This document shows positions 33,660 to 41,975 of a stretch of 64,000 nt of DNA, one piece after another. How positions within the stretch are numbered: the first letter of the stretch is position 1; each line of letters starts with the position of its first letter. The notes beneath the pieces are model-generated. The model saw only the letters and a list, made by a program, of their open reading frames with translations. It was not told the origin of the DNA and did no database searches. Origin of the DNA: Nocardia miyunensis NBRC 108239 (GTDB taxonomy: Bacteria > Actinomycetota > Actinomycetes > Mycobacteriales > Mycobacteriaceae). The stretch is taken from positions 1 to 64,000 of the forward strand of contig NZ_BDBQ01000050.1 in NCBI RefSeq assembly GCF_001613065.1. The letters run 5' to 3'. Position numbers and translations under genes: made by a program.

Positions 33660-34648
33660 ACGTGATGCGACGGCTGTCCTTCCTGCTCCGGCCGAGCTGG
33701 GCGATTCTGGCCGTGGTGGTCGTCGCGTTCGCGTACCTGTGCTTCACGGTGCTCGCGCCCTGGCAGCTGGGTAAGAACATCTCGACCTCACACCGGAACA
33801 ATCTGATCGCCGACTCGGTCGACGCCGCACCCGTCCCGGTCGGGCAGTTCCTGGCCGACCCGAAGGCCGAAGACACCGAATGGCGGCGGGTCACGGCCAC
33901 CGGCAGCTATGTGCCCGGCTCGACGGTGCTCGAACGGCTACAGCGGTTGAACGACAAGCCCGCCTACGGCGTCCTGTCCGAATTCCGCCTCGACGACGGC
34001 CGCGCCCTGCTGGTCGACCGCGGCCTCGTCGGCGCACCCGACGGCTCCCAGCTGCCGTCCATCGCCGAACCACCGGCCGGACAGCAGCACATCGAGGGAC
34101 GGGTGCGGAAATCCGAGGGCGTCATTCCCGGCAAGGAGCCGATGACGCAGGACGGCTACCGGCAGGTGTACTCCATCGACACCACCCAGCTCTCCACCGT
34201 GCTCGGCGCCCCGCTGACCACGATCCCGACCGGCGGCGCGGGCGGTTACCTGCAATTGAGCGACGACCAGCCCGGCGCGTTCACTCCTCAGCCCCTGCCG
34301 CAGCTCGACGCGGGCCCCTACCTGTCCTACGGCCTGCAATGGATCGCCTTCGGCGTCATGGCCCCGCTCGGCCTCGGCTATTTCGTGTACGCCGAGATCC
34401 GCGAGCGTCGCCGCGAGCGCGCCACGGCATCGAGCGATTCCGCCCCCGCTCCCACCGAACCGGATACTGCGGCAACCACTTCCGCCGCACCCGCGGCCGA
34501 ACCCGCCGGCCCGCCTCCCACCGAGACGACCGACGACACCCCGAAACCGGCCCAATCCGCCCCCACCGCAACCGAACCGGCGTCCACTCCGCGCGTTCGT
34601 TCCAACTCCGAACGTCTCGCCGACCGCTACGGCGGCATGCGCCGCTGA
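33656..34648 (+). CDS. SURF1-family cytochrome oxidase assembly protein
   Basis: A 330-residue membrane protein that helps assemble the heme a3/copper centre of aa3-type cytochrome c oxidase. The first membrane helix is ILAVVVVAFAYLCFTVLAPW, directly followed by QLGKN; the second is YLSYGLQWIAFGVMAPLGLG near residue 230. Between them lies the periplasmic SURF1 domain (TGSYVPGSTVLERLQ, LLVDRGLVGAP). After the second helix is a positively charged segment (YAEIRERRRERA) and an 80-residue Pro/Ala/Thr-rich tail, which is long for the family and probably disordered. GTG 33656 overlaps the ptpA stop; ATG 33665 is an alternative start. Confidence 0.92.
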   Translation: MNVMRRLSFLLRPSWAILAVVVVAFAYLCFTVLAPWQLGKNISTSHRNNLIADSVDAAPVPVGQFLADPKAEDTEWRRVTATGSYVPGSTVLERLQRLNDKPAYGVLSEFRLDDGRALLVDRGLVGAPDGSQLPSIAEPPAGQQHIEGRVRKSEGVIPGKEPMTQDGYRQVYSIDTTQLSTVLGAPLTTIPTGGAGGYLQLSDDQPGAFTPQPLPQLDAGPYLSYGLQWIAFGVMAPLGLGYFVYAEIRERRRERATASSDSAPAPTEPDTAATTSAAPAAEPAGPPPTETTDDTPKPAQSAPTATEPASTPRVRSNSERLADRYGGMRR

Positions 34649-35102
34649 ACGATCGCCCCGAGCAGGACGCCTCGAAGTGTCGGCGTCATGTGGGCCCGAC
34701 CAGCTCGCCTCCGCAACCGCGGTGCCCGTCGTCATCGACGTCCGCATAGTTCGATCCGACGGGTAATGATCACTGATACAGGCGAAGTGATCCAGCGGGC
34801 GCATCGACCTCAGGCCGCCGAATTCGGACGCCTGCCGATCAGAGAGCCGGTCGAAGATCAGCGGTGTGCCGCCGAGGATTCCGGGGCCCGGTCCGCGGTG
34901 AGCGAACCGGCGCGATCCGGGCAATTCGGACAGCGCGATGCAGGTTGCGGATCAATGAACCGTTAAGGTTGTACGCAGGTGTGTCGGGAAGTCTGGTCGA
35001 CAGGATTCGTCAGCGGATTCGAGAAAGGACCTCCGTGCGCACACCACATCGCAGCACCACCCGGCGATCTCGTTCCGGGAGCGTTCCCGAGGAACGGTGG
35101 CG
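34649..35102. other. intergenic region, no supported gene
   Basis: About 450 bases between SURF1 and the antiporter. Open frames of 70-90 codons exist but have no ribosome-binding site, domain or consistent codon bias. The last 60 bases carry the antiporter leader with GAGGA at 35089-35093. No riboswitch or RNA gene was recognised, although such a leader before a K+/Na+ antiporter deserves a structure search. Confidence 0.35.
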
Positions 35103-36593
35103 ATGAACGATGTGACGCCGTTCGCGGTCGCGCTGTTGGTCGCCTCGCTCGTGGGTCTGGCGGCGGTGCTGTCCAATCGCCTCGGCGAGTGGTTTCCGGT
35201 TCCCGCGCCCGCGTTGTTCCTGGTCGGCGCCGCGGCGGCCTCGGACATCTGGCCCGGCCTGGAGAAGATCCCGATCACGCTGGTCGAACAGATCGTCACC
35301 GTCGCGCTGCTGGTGATCCTGTTCGACGGCGGCATGCAGATCGGCTGGCGGCGTTTCCGGGCCAATGCGGGGGCCATCACCTGGATCGGAGTGGCCGGAA
35401 CACTGGTGACGGCCGCCGCGGTGGCGCTGGCCGCGCATATGCTCTTCGGGCTCGACTGGCGTATCGCGCTACTGCTCGGGACGGCGTTGTCGCCGACCGA
35501 CCCGGCGGTGGTGTTCTCGGTGCTGGGACGCCGGCAGATCGGCGGGCGCGGCGGGGTCGTGCTGCAGGGCGAATCGGGGGCCAACGATCCGGTCGGCATC
35601 GCCCTGCTGGTGGTGCTGCTCGGCGCGAGCCGGATCGATATGCACTCGATCGGCTCGGTGCTGGGCGAATTCGCGGTGCAGATCGTCGTCGGCGCGGTGG
35701 CCGGACTGGTCGGCGGGCTGGGGCTGCTGTGGTTCATGCGGCGGGTGCCGCTTCCGGCAGCGGGACTGTATTCGCTGCGGGTACTGATGTGCGTGATCGC
35801 CATCTACGGCGCGACGACCCTCGCGCACGGTTCCGGATTCCTGGCCGTCCTGGTGGCGGGCGTGGTCATCGGCGGGCAGCGCGCGCCCTACCGCGCCGAT
35901 ATCGAGCGATTCCATTCGGCGCTGGCCAGTCTGGGCGAGATCGTGGCGTTCGTCATGCTCGGATTCACCATTCGAGTCACCGGCCCGCACGGCGTGGTCG
36001 CCGGCGGCGCGTGGTGGATCGGACTGCTGCTCGCGATGCTGCTGACCCTCGTGATCCGGCCGCTACTGGTCGGCGCGCTGATCTGGCGGATGCGTCTGGC
36101 CCGCGGTGAGCGGCTGTTCGTGCTGTGGACCGGCCTCAAGGGCGCGGTGCCGATTCTGCTGGGCACCTACATTCTGCGAGCCGAGGTTCCCGACGCCCAG
36201 CGGGCCTACGAGATCATCTTCGTTGTGGTGGCGTTCTCGGTCATCGTGCAGGGCAGCGTGGTTCCGATTCTGGCCCGGCGACTGGGAATTCCGTTGCAGA
36301 CGGTAAATCCGCGCCCGTGGACGATGAACGCCCGTTTCGAGGAGGAACCGGACAGCCTGCACCGCTTCACCGTCGCCGCCGGTTCGTTCGCCGACGGGAC
36401 CACCGTCGCCGAACTCCCCTCGGACGACCTGTGGATCAGCGTCATCATCCGGCGCGGCCGCCTGGTCACCGTCACCCCGGAAACCCTGCTGCACAGCGGT
36501 GACGAGGTGCTGATCCTCGCCGAACCAGATTCTCGCGCAACGATTTCGGATCTGTTCAGTTCAGATACTATTGGCCCACAGCAGCTTTCGTGA
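35103..36593 (+). CDS. CPA1-type K+/Na+:H+ antiporter with RCK C-terminal domain
   Basis: A 496-residue transporter. About 12-13 membrane helices span residues 5-395; the ion site is in ALLLGTALSPTDPAVVFSVL and QGESGANDPVGIALLVVLL (SPTDP and GxNDP motifs of CPA1 antiporters). The soluble C-terminal 100 residues (FTVAAGSFADGTTVAELPSD ... LLHSGDEVLILAEPD) match the TrkA_C/RCK_C domain, as in NhaP2/CvrA potassium/proton antiporters, which bind nucleotide or ions to gate transport. ATG 35103 is preferred over GTG 35097 because GAGGA lies about 9 bases before the ATG. It is convergent with cobD, 8 bases apart. Confidence 0.92.
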   Translation: MNDVTPFAVALLVASLVGLAAVLSNRLGEWFPVPAPALFLVGAAAASDIWPGLEKIPITLVEQIVTVALLVILFDGGMQIGWRRFRANAGAITWIGVAGTLVTAAAVALAAHMLFGLDWRIALLLGTALSPTDPAVVFSVLGRRQIGGRGGVVLQGESGANDPVGIALLVVLLGASRIDMHSIGSVLGEFAVQIVVGAVAGLVGGLGLLWFMRRVPLPAAGLYSLRVLMCVIAIYGATTLAHGSGFLAVLVAGVVIGGQRAPYRADIERFHSALASLGEIVAFVMLGFTIRVTGPHGVVAGGAWWIGLLLAMLLTLVIRPLLVGALIWRMRLARGERLFVLWTGLKGAVPILLGTYILRAEVPDAQRAYEIIFVVVAFSVIVQGSVVPILARRLGIPLQTVNPRPWTMNARFEEEPDSLHRFTVAAGSFADGTTVAELPSDDLWISVIIRRGRLVTVTPETLLHSGDEVLILAEPDSRATISDLFSSDTIGPQQLS

Positions 36594-36601
36594 GATCGTG
36601 A

Positions 36602-37543
36602 TCAAAGCAGTCGAGCGAGGGCAGCGGTGAGCGCCGCGGCGAACTGGACCGCCTCCGAAAGGCGCACGGCGCGACGCAGATCCGCGACGCGGGGCGCGGG
36701 ACCGTCACCGAGGGTGGGGCGCAGTTCCGTGCCGTGGCGGTACTGGGTGCGCCCGCCCAGACGTACGCCAAGGGCACCGGCCATCGCGGATTCGGCGACG
36801 CCCGCATTCGGGCTCGGATGTTTCGCGGCATCACGGCGCCAGGCGCCCAGCGCGGCGGCGGGACGTCCGCCGACCAGCGGGGACAGGGCCGCGGTGAGCA
36901 CGCCGCTCACCCGCGCCGGGAACAGGTTGGCCAGATCGTCGGTACGGGCGGCGGCCCAGCCGAACTTCCGGTAACGATCGTTTCGGTAGCCGACCATCGC
37001 GTCCAGGGTGTTCACCGCGCGGTAGGCCAGCAGCCCCGGGATTCCGGCCAGCGCACCCCACACCAGCGGCGCCACGGTCGCGTCCGAGGTGTTCTCGGCA
37101 ATGGATTCGACTGCGGCACGGGCCAATCCGTCCGCATCGAGCACCTTCGGATCGCGCCCGCACAGCGACGGCAGCAGCGCGCGAGCCCCGTCCACATCCC
37201 CCGCCTCCAGCCGATCGGCCATCGCCCGCCCGGTCCGCGCCAGCGTCGTGCCACCCAGAACGGTCCAGGTCGTCAGCGCGGTCAGCCCCGCGCCCACCGC
37301 GAACCGTCCGACCGTCCGCTCTCCCCGCGTCAGCCGGTCGGCCGCCACACCCAGTACCGCGGTCCCCCCGACGAGAAGGACCTCGTGCACCACCCCGGCC
37401 ACCCGGCCGTCCCGATAGGTCACCGACTCCAATGCCGCGGCCGCCGAACCGAATCCGGCCACCGGATGCCACCGCCGCGGATCCCCCAACGCCCGGTCCA
37501 GCCCGAACCCCAGCACCAACCCCGCCGCCGTCGACATCCGCAT
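36602..37543 (-). CDS. cobD: adenosylcobinamide-phosphate synthase CobD/CbiB
   Basis: A 313-residue membrane enzyme that joins aminopropanol phosphate to adenosylcobyrate in cobalamin biosynthesis. Family motifs are GFGLDRALGDPRRWHPVAGFG (residues ~12-32), IAENTSDATVAPLVWGALAG (near 150) and the C-terminal HPSPNAGVAESAMAGALGVRLGG. Several hydrophobic helices fit the CbiB topology. Three close starts exist (GTG 37549, ATG 37543, ATG 37537) with no decisive ribosome-binding site. Order ptpA-SURF1-...-cobD matches M. tuberculosis except for the inserted antiporter. It likely works in the same pathway as cobC at 21 kb. Confidence 0.93.
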   Translation of the reverse strand: MRMSTAAGLVLGFGLDRALGDPRRWHPVAGFGSAAAALESVTYRDGRVAGVVHEVLLVGGTAVLGVAADRLTRGERTVGRFAVGAGLTALTTWTVLGGTTLARTGRAMADRLEAGDVDGARALLPSLCGRDPKVLDADGLARAAVESIAENTSDATVAPLVWGALAGIPGLLAYRAVNTLDAMVGYRNDRYRKFGWAAARTDDLANLFPARVSGVLTAALSPLVGGRPAAALGAWRRDAAKHPSPNAGVAESAMAGALGVRLGGRTQYRHGTELRPTLGDGPAPRVADLRRAVRLSEAVQFAAALTAALARLL

Positions 37544-37822
37544 AACCACCGACCGAGACTAACGCGGCAAGTCACCGCGCATCACCGGCCGGGTTCCCGC
37601 CCAGCCCACACCGCATCGCCCGTGTCGTTCGCCGTCGTCGCGGGGTCTGCCGCAAGGAACCCCGTCGCCGGACTTCACATTGTCAGGCGCGGCCGTGAAA
37701 GATGGCTCGGGTGAGTTCGCGGCCCGGGGATATTGTCGTGTCACACATCCGGCGGCGATTTCGTCCACCTGTCGACGGATGGGCTCGCGCCACGAGGCGC
37801 GGGACGGCAGTGAGGATGCACA

Positions 37823-38743
37823 GTGACGACCGACGACATCGACAGGGCCGAGCTGGCTCGGCAGTTCGAGGAGCATCGGCAGTATCTGCGGCGGCTGGCC
37901 TACAGCACGCTGGGCAGTCTCAGCGACGCCGATGACGTGGTGCAGGAGGCGTGGCTGCGGTTGCAGCGCTGGCACGAGAATCGCGCGCCGGGTGAGCGGA
38001 TCGACAATCTGCGGGCCTGGCTGTCCACCGTCACCGGGCGGCTGGCGCTCGATCAGCTGGGGTCGGCGCGCGCCCGCCGCGAACAGTACGTCGGCGAGTG
38101 GCTGCCGGAGCCGCAGGTGAGCACGGATGACGACCCCGCCGACCGCGTCACCCAGGATGAACGCGTCACCACCGCGCTGCTGGTCGTGCTGGAGTCGCTC
38201 ACCCCCGCCGAACGCACCGCATTCGTGCTGCAGGAGGTATTCGGCATGACGGGCCCCGAGGTGGCCGAGGTCGTCGGCCGTACCCCGGCGGCGGTACGGC
38301 AACTGGCCTCCCGCGCCCGCAAGCACGTCGAGGAGGGCACTCCGCGCTTCCCGGCGAGCGCCGACGAGCACGGCAAGGTGGTCTCCGCCTTCGCCCTGGC
38401 CTGGCGAACCGGGGATATGAGCGCACTGCTGGGCGTGCTGGACCGGAACGTGGTGCTCACCGCCGACGGCGGCGGCAAGGTCCCGGCGGTCCGCCGGCCG
38501 GTGCGCGGATCCGAACTGATAGCCAAGCTGTTCCTCGGCTGGTATCGGGGGGCGACATCGGGGGCGTGGGGCCGGGAAGTCCGGGTCAACGGCGAACCCG
38601 GACTGCTGGTCTTCGACGGCACCTACCCCGGGGTGATGTCCTTCACCGTCGAACGGGGTGTCATCACGGCCATCCACGTCGTCCGCAATCCCGACAAACT
38701 GCGTCACCTGCCCGAGGAGCCGGAGCCCGACTGGTACCTGTAG
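37823..38743 (+). CDS. ECF41-type RNA polymerase sigma factor
   Basis: A 306-residue sigma factor. Region 2 is residues 12-80 (LRRLAYSTLGSLSDADDVVQE, LRAWLSTVTGRLALD) and region 4 is about 120-175 (LTPAERTAFVLQEVFGMTGPEVAEV, ARK). Unlike ordinary ECF factors it has an extra SnoaL-like C-terminal domain of 120 residues that ends in VVRNPDKLRHL, a variant of the NPDKL signature. This domain replaces a separate anti-sigma factor in ECF41/SigJ proteins and tunes activity. Start GTG 37823. No adjacent carboxymuconolactone decarboxylase or oxidoreductase, the usual ECF41 partners, is present, so its target promoter cannot be named. Confidence 0.9.
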   Translation: MTTDDIDRAELARQFEEHRQYLRRLAYSTLGSLSDADDVVQEAWLRLQRWHENRAPGERIDNLRAWLSTVTGRLALDQLGSARARREQYVGEWLPEPQVSTDDDPADRVTQDERVTTALLVVLESLTPAERTAFVLQEVFGMTGPEVAEVVGRTPAAVRQLASRARKHVEEGTPRFPASADEHGKVVSAFALAWRTGDMSALLGVLDRNVVLTADGGGKVPAVRRPVRGSELIAKLFLGWYRGATSGAWGREVRVNGEPGLLVFDGTYPGVMSFTVERGVITAIHVVRNPDKLRHLPEEPEPDWYL

Positions 38744-38773
38744 GTATCGGGCCGACGTCGCTGAGCATCGGTT

Positions 38774-39892
38774 TCACGCCTCATCACTGGGCAGGTAGAC
38801 GACCGCGACCAGACCGTGCGCATTGGCCACTTCGGCCGAAAACAGTTGTCCCGCATCGGCTGTCAGTCCTTGACCGAGCCCCGGATCGGCTCGGCAGGCG
38901 TCCCGCCACCCGTGACTCGCTATCGCTCGCACATACGGCAGTGTGGCGTTGGTCAGCGCGACGGTCGCGGTGTGCGGGACCGCACCGGGCATATTCGCCA
39001 CGCAGTAGAACAGTGAATCGGCTACCCGGAAGGTCGGGTCGGCATGTGTTGTGGGATGGGAGCTTTCGAAGCAGCCGCCCTGATCGATCGCGATGTCGAC
39101 CAGCACCGAACCGGGCCGCATCCGGGCCACCAGTGTGTCCGGAACCAGTTGCGGCGCACGGGCTCCCGGCACCAGGACCGAGCCGATCACCAGATCCGCG
39201 CCGATCACGGCCCGGTCGACCTCGGCGGTATTGGATCCGATGGTGGCGAGCCTGCCGCCGAAACGAGCGTCGAGCTCGCGTAATCGCACCGGATTCGTAT
39301 CGAGCACCGTGACGTGCGCGCCCATACCCACTGCGACGACCGCGGCATTGGAACCGGCCACACCGCCGCCCAGCACCGTCACCTCGGCCGGGCGCACCCC
39401 CGGCACACCACCCAGCAATACTCCAGCACCGCCGTTGGGCGACGTCAGGTGCTGCGCGCCGACCTGCGCACCGAGCCTGCCCGCGACCTCGCTCATCGGC
39501 GCGAGCAGTGGCAGCGATCCCCCGGGCCCGCGCACCGTCTCGTAGGCGATTGCGGTGATCCCGGAACGCAGAATCGCCTCTGTGCACTCCCGTGAAGCGG
39601 CCAGATGCAGAAAGGCGAACAACACCTGCCCCGCCCGCATTCGCGAATACTCCTGTGCAACAGGCTCTTTCACCTTCAAAACCAGATCCGCGGCACCCCA
39701 CACCGCCTCCCCCGACCCCACGATCCGCGCCCCCGCCTCCCGATACCCCGCATCCGAGAACCCCGACCCCACCCCCGCACCCGCCTCCACGAGCACCTCA
39801 TGCCCATCCCGCCCCAACTCCCCCGCCCCCGCCGGAGTCAACGCCACCCGCGCCTCCTGCGGCTTGACCTCCCGCGGAATCCCGATTCTCAT
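38774..39892 (-). CDS. ald: alanine dehydrogenase
   Basis: A 372-residue NAD+-linked enzyme converting L-alanine to pyruvate and ammonia, reversible. MRIGIPREVKPQEARVALTP at the N terminus, the catalytic Lys in LVLKVKEPVAQEY and His in LFAFLHLAAS, and the nucleotide loop VTVLGGGVAGSNAAVVAVGM are all intact, as is the central SPNGGAGVLLGGVPGV. Length is normal. The start ATG 39892 gives the canonical MRIGIPRE beginning. The reading frame 5' of this is open but has no matching family sequence. The 201 bases beyond its start towards 40093 show nothing recognisable. A pair of small unknown genes follows. Confidence 0.95.
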   Translation of the reverse strand: MRIGIPREVKPQEARVALTPAGAGELGRDGHEVLVEAGAGVGSGFSDAGYREAGARIVGSGEAVWGAADLVLKVKEPVAQEYSRMRAGQVLFAFLHLAASRECTEAILRSGITAIAYETVRGPGGSLPLLAPMSEVAGRLGAQVGAQHLTSPNGGAGVLLGGVPGVRPAEVTVLGGGVAGSNAAVVAVGMGAHVTVLDTNPVRLRELDARFGGRLATIGSNTAEVDRAVIGADLVIGSVLVPGARAPQLVPDTLVARMRPGSVLVDIAIDQGGCFESSHPTTHADPTFRVADSLFYCVANMPGAVPHTATVALTNATLPYVRAIASHGWRDACRADPGLGQGLTADAGQLFSAEVANAHGLVAVVYLPSDEA

Positions 39893-40093
39893 AACGCCAT
39901 CGTCACCCACCACCACCCCCGACACCACGACCCAACCGCCGCGATTCACAGATTGGCAATCATCCGGCAACTGAACGTCGCGATTCTCCGCACCCCGACC
40001 AGCGGCGAGCGCGTCGCATGATCCGACTCCGAGCTGGCGCTCGGGCCGTTTCGAGCGCACTCCATCAGGGGCAACACCACTGGGACGGAGTAT

Positions 40094-40297
40094 TCACAGA
40101 GCCTCGTCGGCAGCCAACAACAATGCCGCCTCCAGGTGGACGACGCATTCATCCGGAGGATGGTGCCGATGGATCAACCTCAGCTGTCGAGCACGCTCGG
40201 CTGTCAACTCGATCAGATGCGCCTGACACATGAACTCGGCCAGCAGACCATCCGCGTGGACGAACGTCCGATGCCCCAGCGGCTCCGGAAGCGTCAC
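40094..40297 (-). CDS. 67-residue unknown protein coupled to the upstream gene
   Basis: GTG 40297 overlaps the stop of the 105-residue gene (GTGA), a strong sign of coupled translation. The product starts VTLPEPLGHRTFVHADGLLA and continues with a helical, His/Leu/Ala-rich segment (LIELTAERARQLRLIHRHHP) and a C-terminal helix (VVHLEAALLLAADEAL). I recognise no domain. The amphipathic make-up suggests a partner for the upstream protein. Both genes are divergent from an XRE-type regulator and may be part of its unit. Confidence 0.55.
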   Translation of the reverse strand: MTLPEPLGHRTFVHADGLLAEFMCQAHLIELTAERARQLRLIHRHHPPDECVVHLEAALLLAADEAL

Positions 40298-40611
40298 GGA
40301 CACACCCGGGCCCAGAAATCGCCTTGCACCCTGTCCCACAACCAATCCCACGCCGCATGACGCTCCCGAGCAGCCACCAGATCGGTGCCGACCGGAAACA
40401 CCGCCTCCTCCGCATCGCCGAACATATTGCGCACCAACATGATCTCGATTGCCCCCGCCTGGTCTCGGGTGACCCGCCAGACGACTTCCACCCCGTTCGC
40501 CTCGGTCCGATACACGGCATCCACACCGTGCGTCAGCCGCCGAACAGTCTCCGACTCGGGCACCGCGGATGCGTGTCCGCTCCGAATTCCGTAGGTATCC
40601 AACGAATTCAC
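40294..40611 (-). CDS. 105-residue protein of unknown function
   Basis: A small acidic/aromatic-rich protein beginning VNSLDTYGIRSGHASAVPES and containing VEVVWRVTRDQAGAIEIMLV and HAAWDWLWDRVQGDFWARV. AGGGAG lies 5 bases before GTG 40611. No membrane segment or known motif is seen. Its stop overlaps the start of the next small gene. Base composition is less GC-rich than the surrounding core genes. It is divergent from the XRE/DUF5919 gene; the 139-base gap contains two 8-bp direct repeats. Confidence 0.6.
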   Translation of the reverse strand: MNSLDTYGIRSGHASAVPESETVRRLTHGVDAVYRTEANGVEVVWRVTRDQAGAIEIMLVRNMFGDAEEAVFPVGTDLVAARERHAAWDWLWDRVQGDFWARVCP

Positions 40612-40715
40612 AGAAACTCCCTGTCCTACTTCTTATTTCAAGGTCACTCGACTCCCGCAACCTCTGGCAGATCAAGAGTCTCGCGACATACAGGGACGAA
40701 TTAACCCGAAAATCA

Positions 40716-40733
40716 GGACACTTGGGGACACTT
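40716..40733. repeat. 10-bp-spaced direct repeats before the XRE gene
   Basis: GGACACTT occurs at 40716-40723 and 40726-40733, exactly one helical turn apart, 18 bases before the XRE-type start. Same-face tandem half-sites suggest a regulator binding site, possibly for the XRE protein itself. Confidence 0.45.
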
Positions 40734-40750
40734 CTTCATAGGCTGACAGC

Positions 40751-41482
40751 ATGACCAACGAGCGACTCAGGGGAGCAATGGCAGCCGCTAACCTCACCAA
40801 ACATGCTCTGGCCGAACGGCTCGATGTCAGCACCAAGACTGTCGAGCGATGGATCACCCAGGATCGCTGTCCACATCCGAGCCTCCGACTGGAAGTTTCC
40901 CGCGTACTGGGCCGCGACGAGACGTACCTGTGGCCCCAACTGCTTGCGGGCAGCCGATCGGCCGCCGCATCTCTGTCGGAGTTGGTTCAGATCTGGCCGA
41001 CTCGGCCCGAAGTGCCACATGAGGTTTGGCGAACTGTCATGCGGCAGGCCGGGGAAGAGATCGATGTCCTGGTATACGCGGGAGGGTTCCTGGTCGAGTC
41101 TCTCGACTTCGCCAACGTCATTCGTATCAAGGCGAATGCCGGGGTGCGGATTCGTATTCTGCTGGGAGAGAGCGATTCGCCGGAAGTCCTCGCCCGTAGC
41201 CGTGAAGAGGGTTTGCCGTCACTTCCGCAGCGATGTCTGTCGACATTGGAATACCTCCGCGAAACGATGGATCTGCCGATGGTCGACATCCGAACTCATC
41301 GAACTCCGCTGTACAACAGCATCTATCGATTCGATGATTCGATGCTCGTCAACACTCACAGTTTCGGCGCCTACGCTGCGAAGTCTCCGGTCCAGCATCT
41401 TCAGAACGTGCCTGGCGGTCGTCTCTTCTCCTACTACCGCGACTCCTTCGAGGCGGTCTGGAGGACAGGGCGTCCCGCGTAG
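40751..41482 (+). CDS. XRE-type regulator with PLD-like DUF5919 domain
   Basis: A 243-residue protein with an N-terminal lambda-repressor-type HTH (residues 5-45, NLTKHALAERLDVSTKTVER) and a C-terminal domain of 150 residues with alternating beta/alpha pattern (EIDVLVYAGGFLVESLDF, VRIRILLGESDSPEVLARS, YNSIYRFDDSMLVNTHSFG). The latter resembles DUF5919, a phospholipase-D-like sensory fold found in actinobacterial regulators beside NUDIX genes. No HKD motif is evident, so it may bind a nucleotide or phospho-ligand rather than cut one. It ends 10 bases before the NUDIX gene, which it probably regulates. Confidence 0.8.
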   Translation: MTNERLRGAMAAANLTKHALAERLDVSTKTVERWITQDRCPHPSLRLEVSRVLGRDETYLWPQLLAGSRSAAASLSELVQIWPTRPEVPHEVWRTVMRQAGEEIDVLVYAGGFLVESLDFANVIRIKANAGVRIRILLGESDSPEVLARSREEGLPSLPQRCLSTLEYLRETMDLPMVDIRTHRTPLYNSIYRFDDSMLVNTHSFGAYAAKSPVQHLQNVPGGRLFSYYRDSFEAVWRTGRPA

Positions 41483-41492
41483 TCTGGCGGCT

Positions 41493-41975
41493 ATGGGACG
41501 CCGAATCGACTATCACCAGGACCCTGCCGCACCCGCCGCGAACAGCGTGCGGCCCAGTGCGGCCGCGTTCGTCCGCCGAGCCGACGCAGTCCTACTGATA
41601 TGCCGATCGGACAACGGGAACTGGTCGATGCCCGGAGGAGCACATGATCCGGGAGAGTCTCTGACGCACACAGCGGTCCGCGAGACGTTGGAGGAGACGG
41701 GCGTCAACATCCATGTGACCGGCGTCGTCGGAATCTTCACGGATCCGACCCACGTTATCCACTACACCAGCAACGACGAGGTTCGACAGGAATTCACAGT
41801 CGTATACCGAGCTGAACCTATCGGCGGGCACCCCACGACGAGCGAGGAAAGCACCCGGGTCGAATGGGTGCCGATCGAACAGATCCCCTCTTTGACAATG
41901 GACGGAAGCCAGCGCAAACGCATCGAATGGGCACTGGACGAGAGCCAGCCCTACATCGACCCCGAAACTCGCTGA
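41493..41975 (+). CDS. NUDIX hydrolase
   Basis: A 160-residue nucleotide-pyrophosphatase. The NUDIX box GGAHDPGESLTHTAVRETLE plus ETGV (residues ~48-71) fits Gx5Ex7REUxEExGU, apart from a conservative variation, and supplies the Mg-binding Glu residues. It would hydrolyse a nucleoside diphosphate linked to another group. Start ATG 41493 lies 10 bases after the XRE/DUF5919 gene. Its 3' end overlaps the convergent HD gene by 25 bases. The arrangement of sensor-like regulator and NUDIX enzyme suggests sensing and clearing of a nucleotide-derived signal or damage product. Confidence 0.88.
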   Translation: MGRRIDYHQDPAAPAANSVRPSAAAFVRRADAVLLICRSDNGNWSMPGGAHDPGESLTHTAVRETLEETGVNIHVTGVVGIFTDPTHVIHYTSNDEVRQEFTVVYRAEPIGGHPTTSEESTRVEWVPIEQIPSLTMDGSQRKRIEWALDESQPYIDPETR

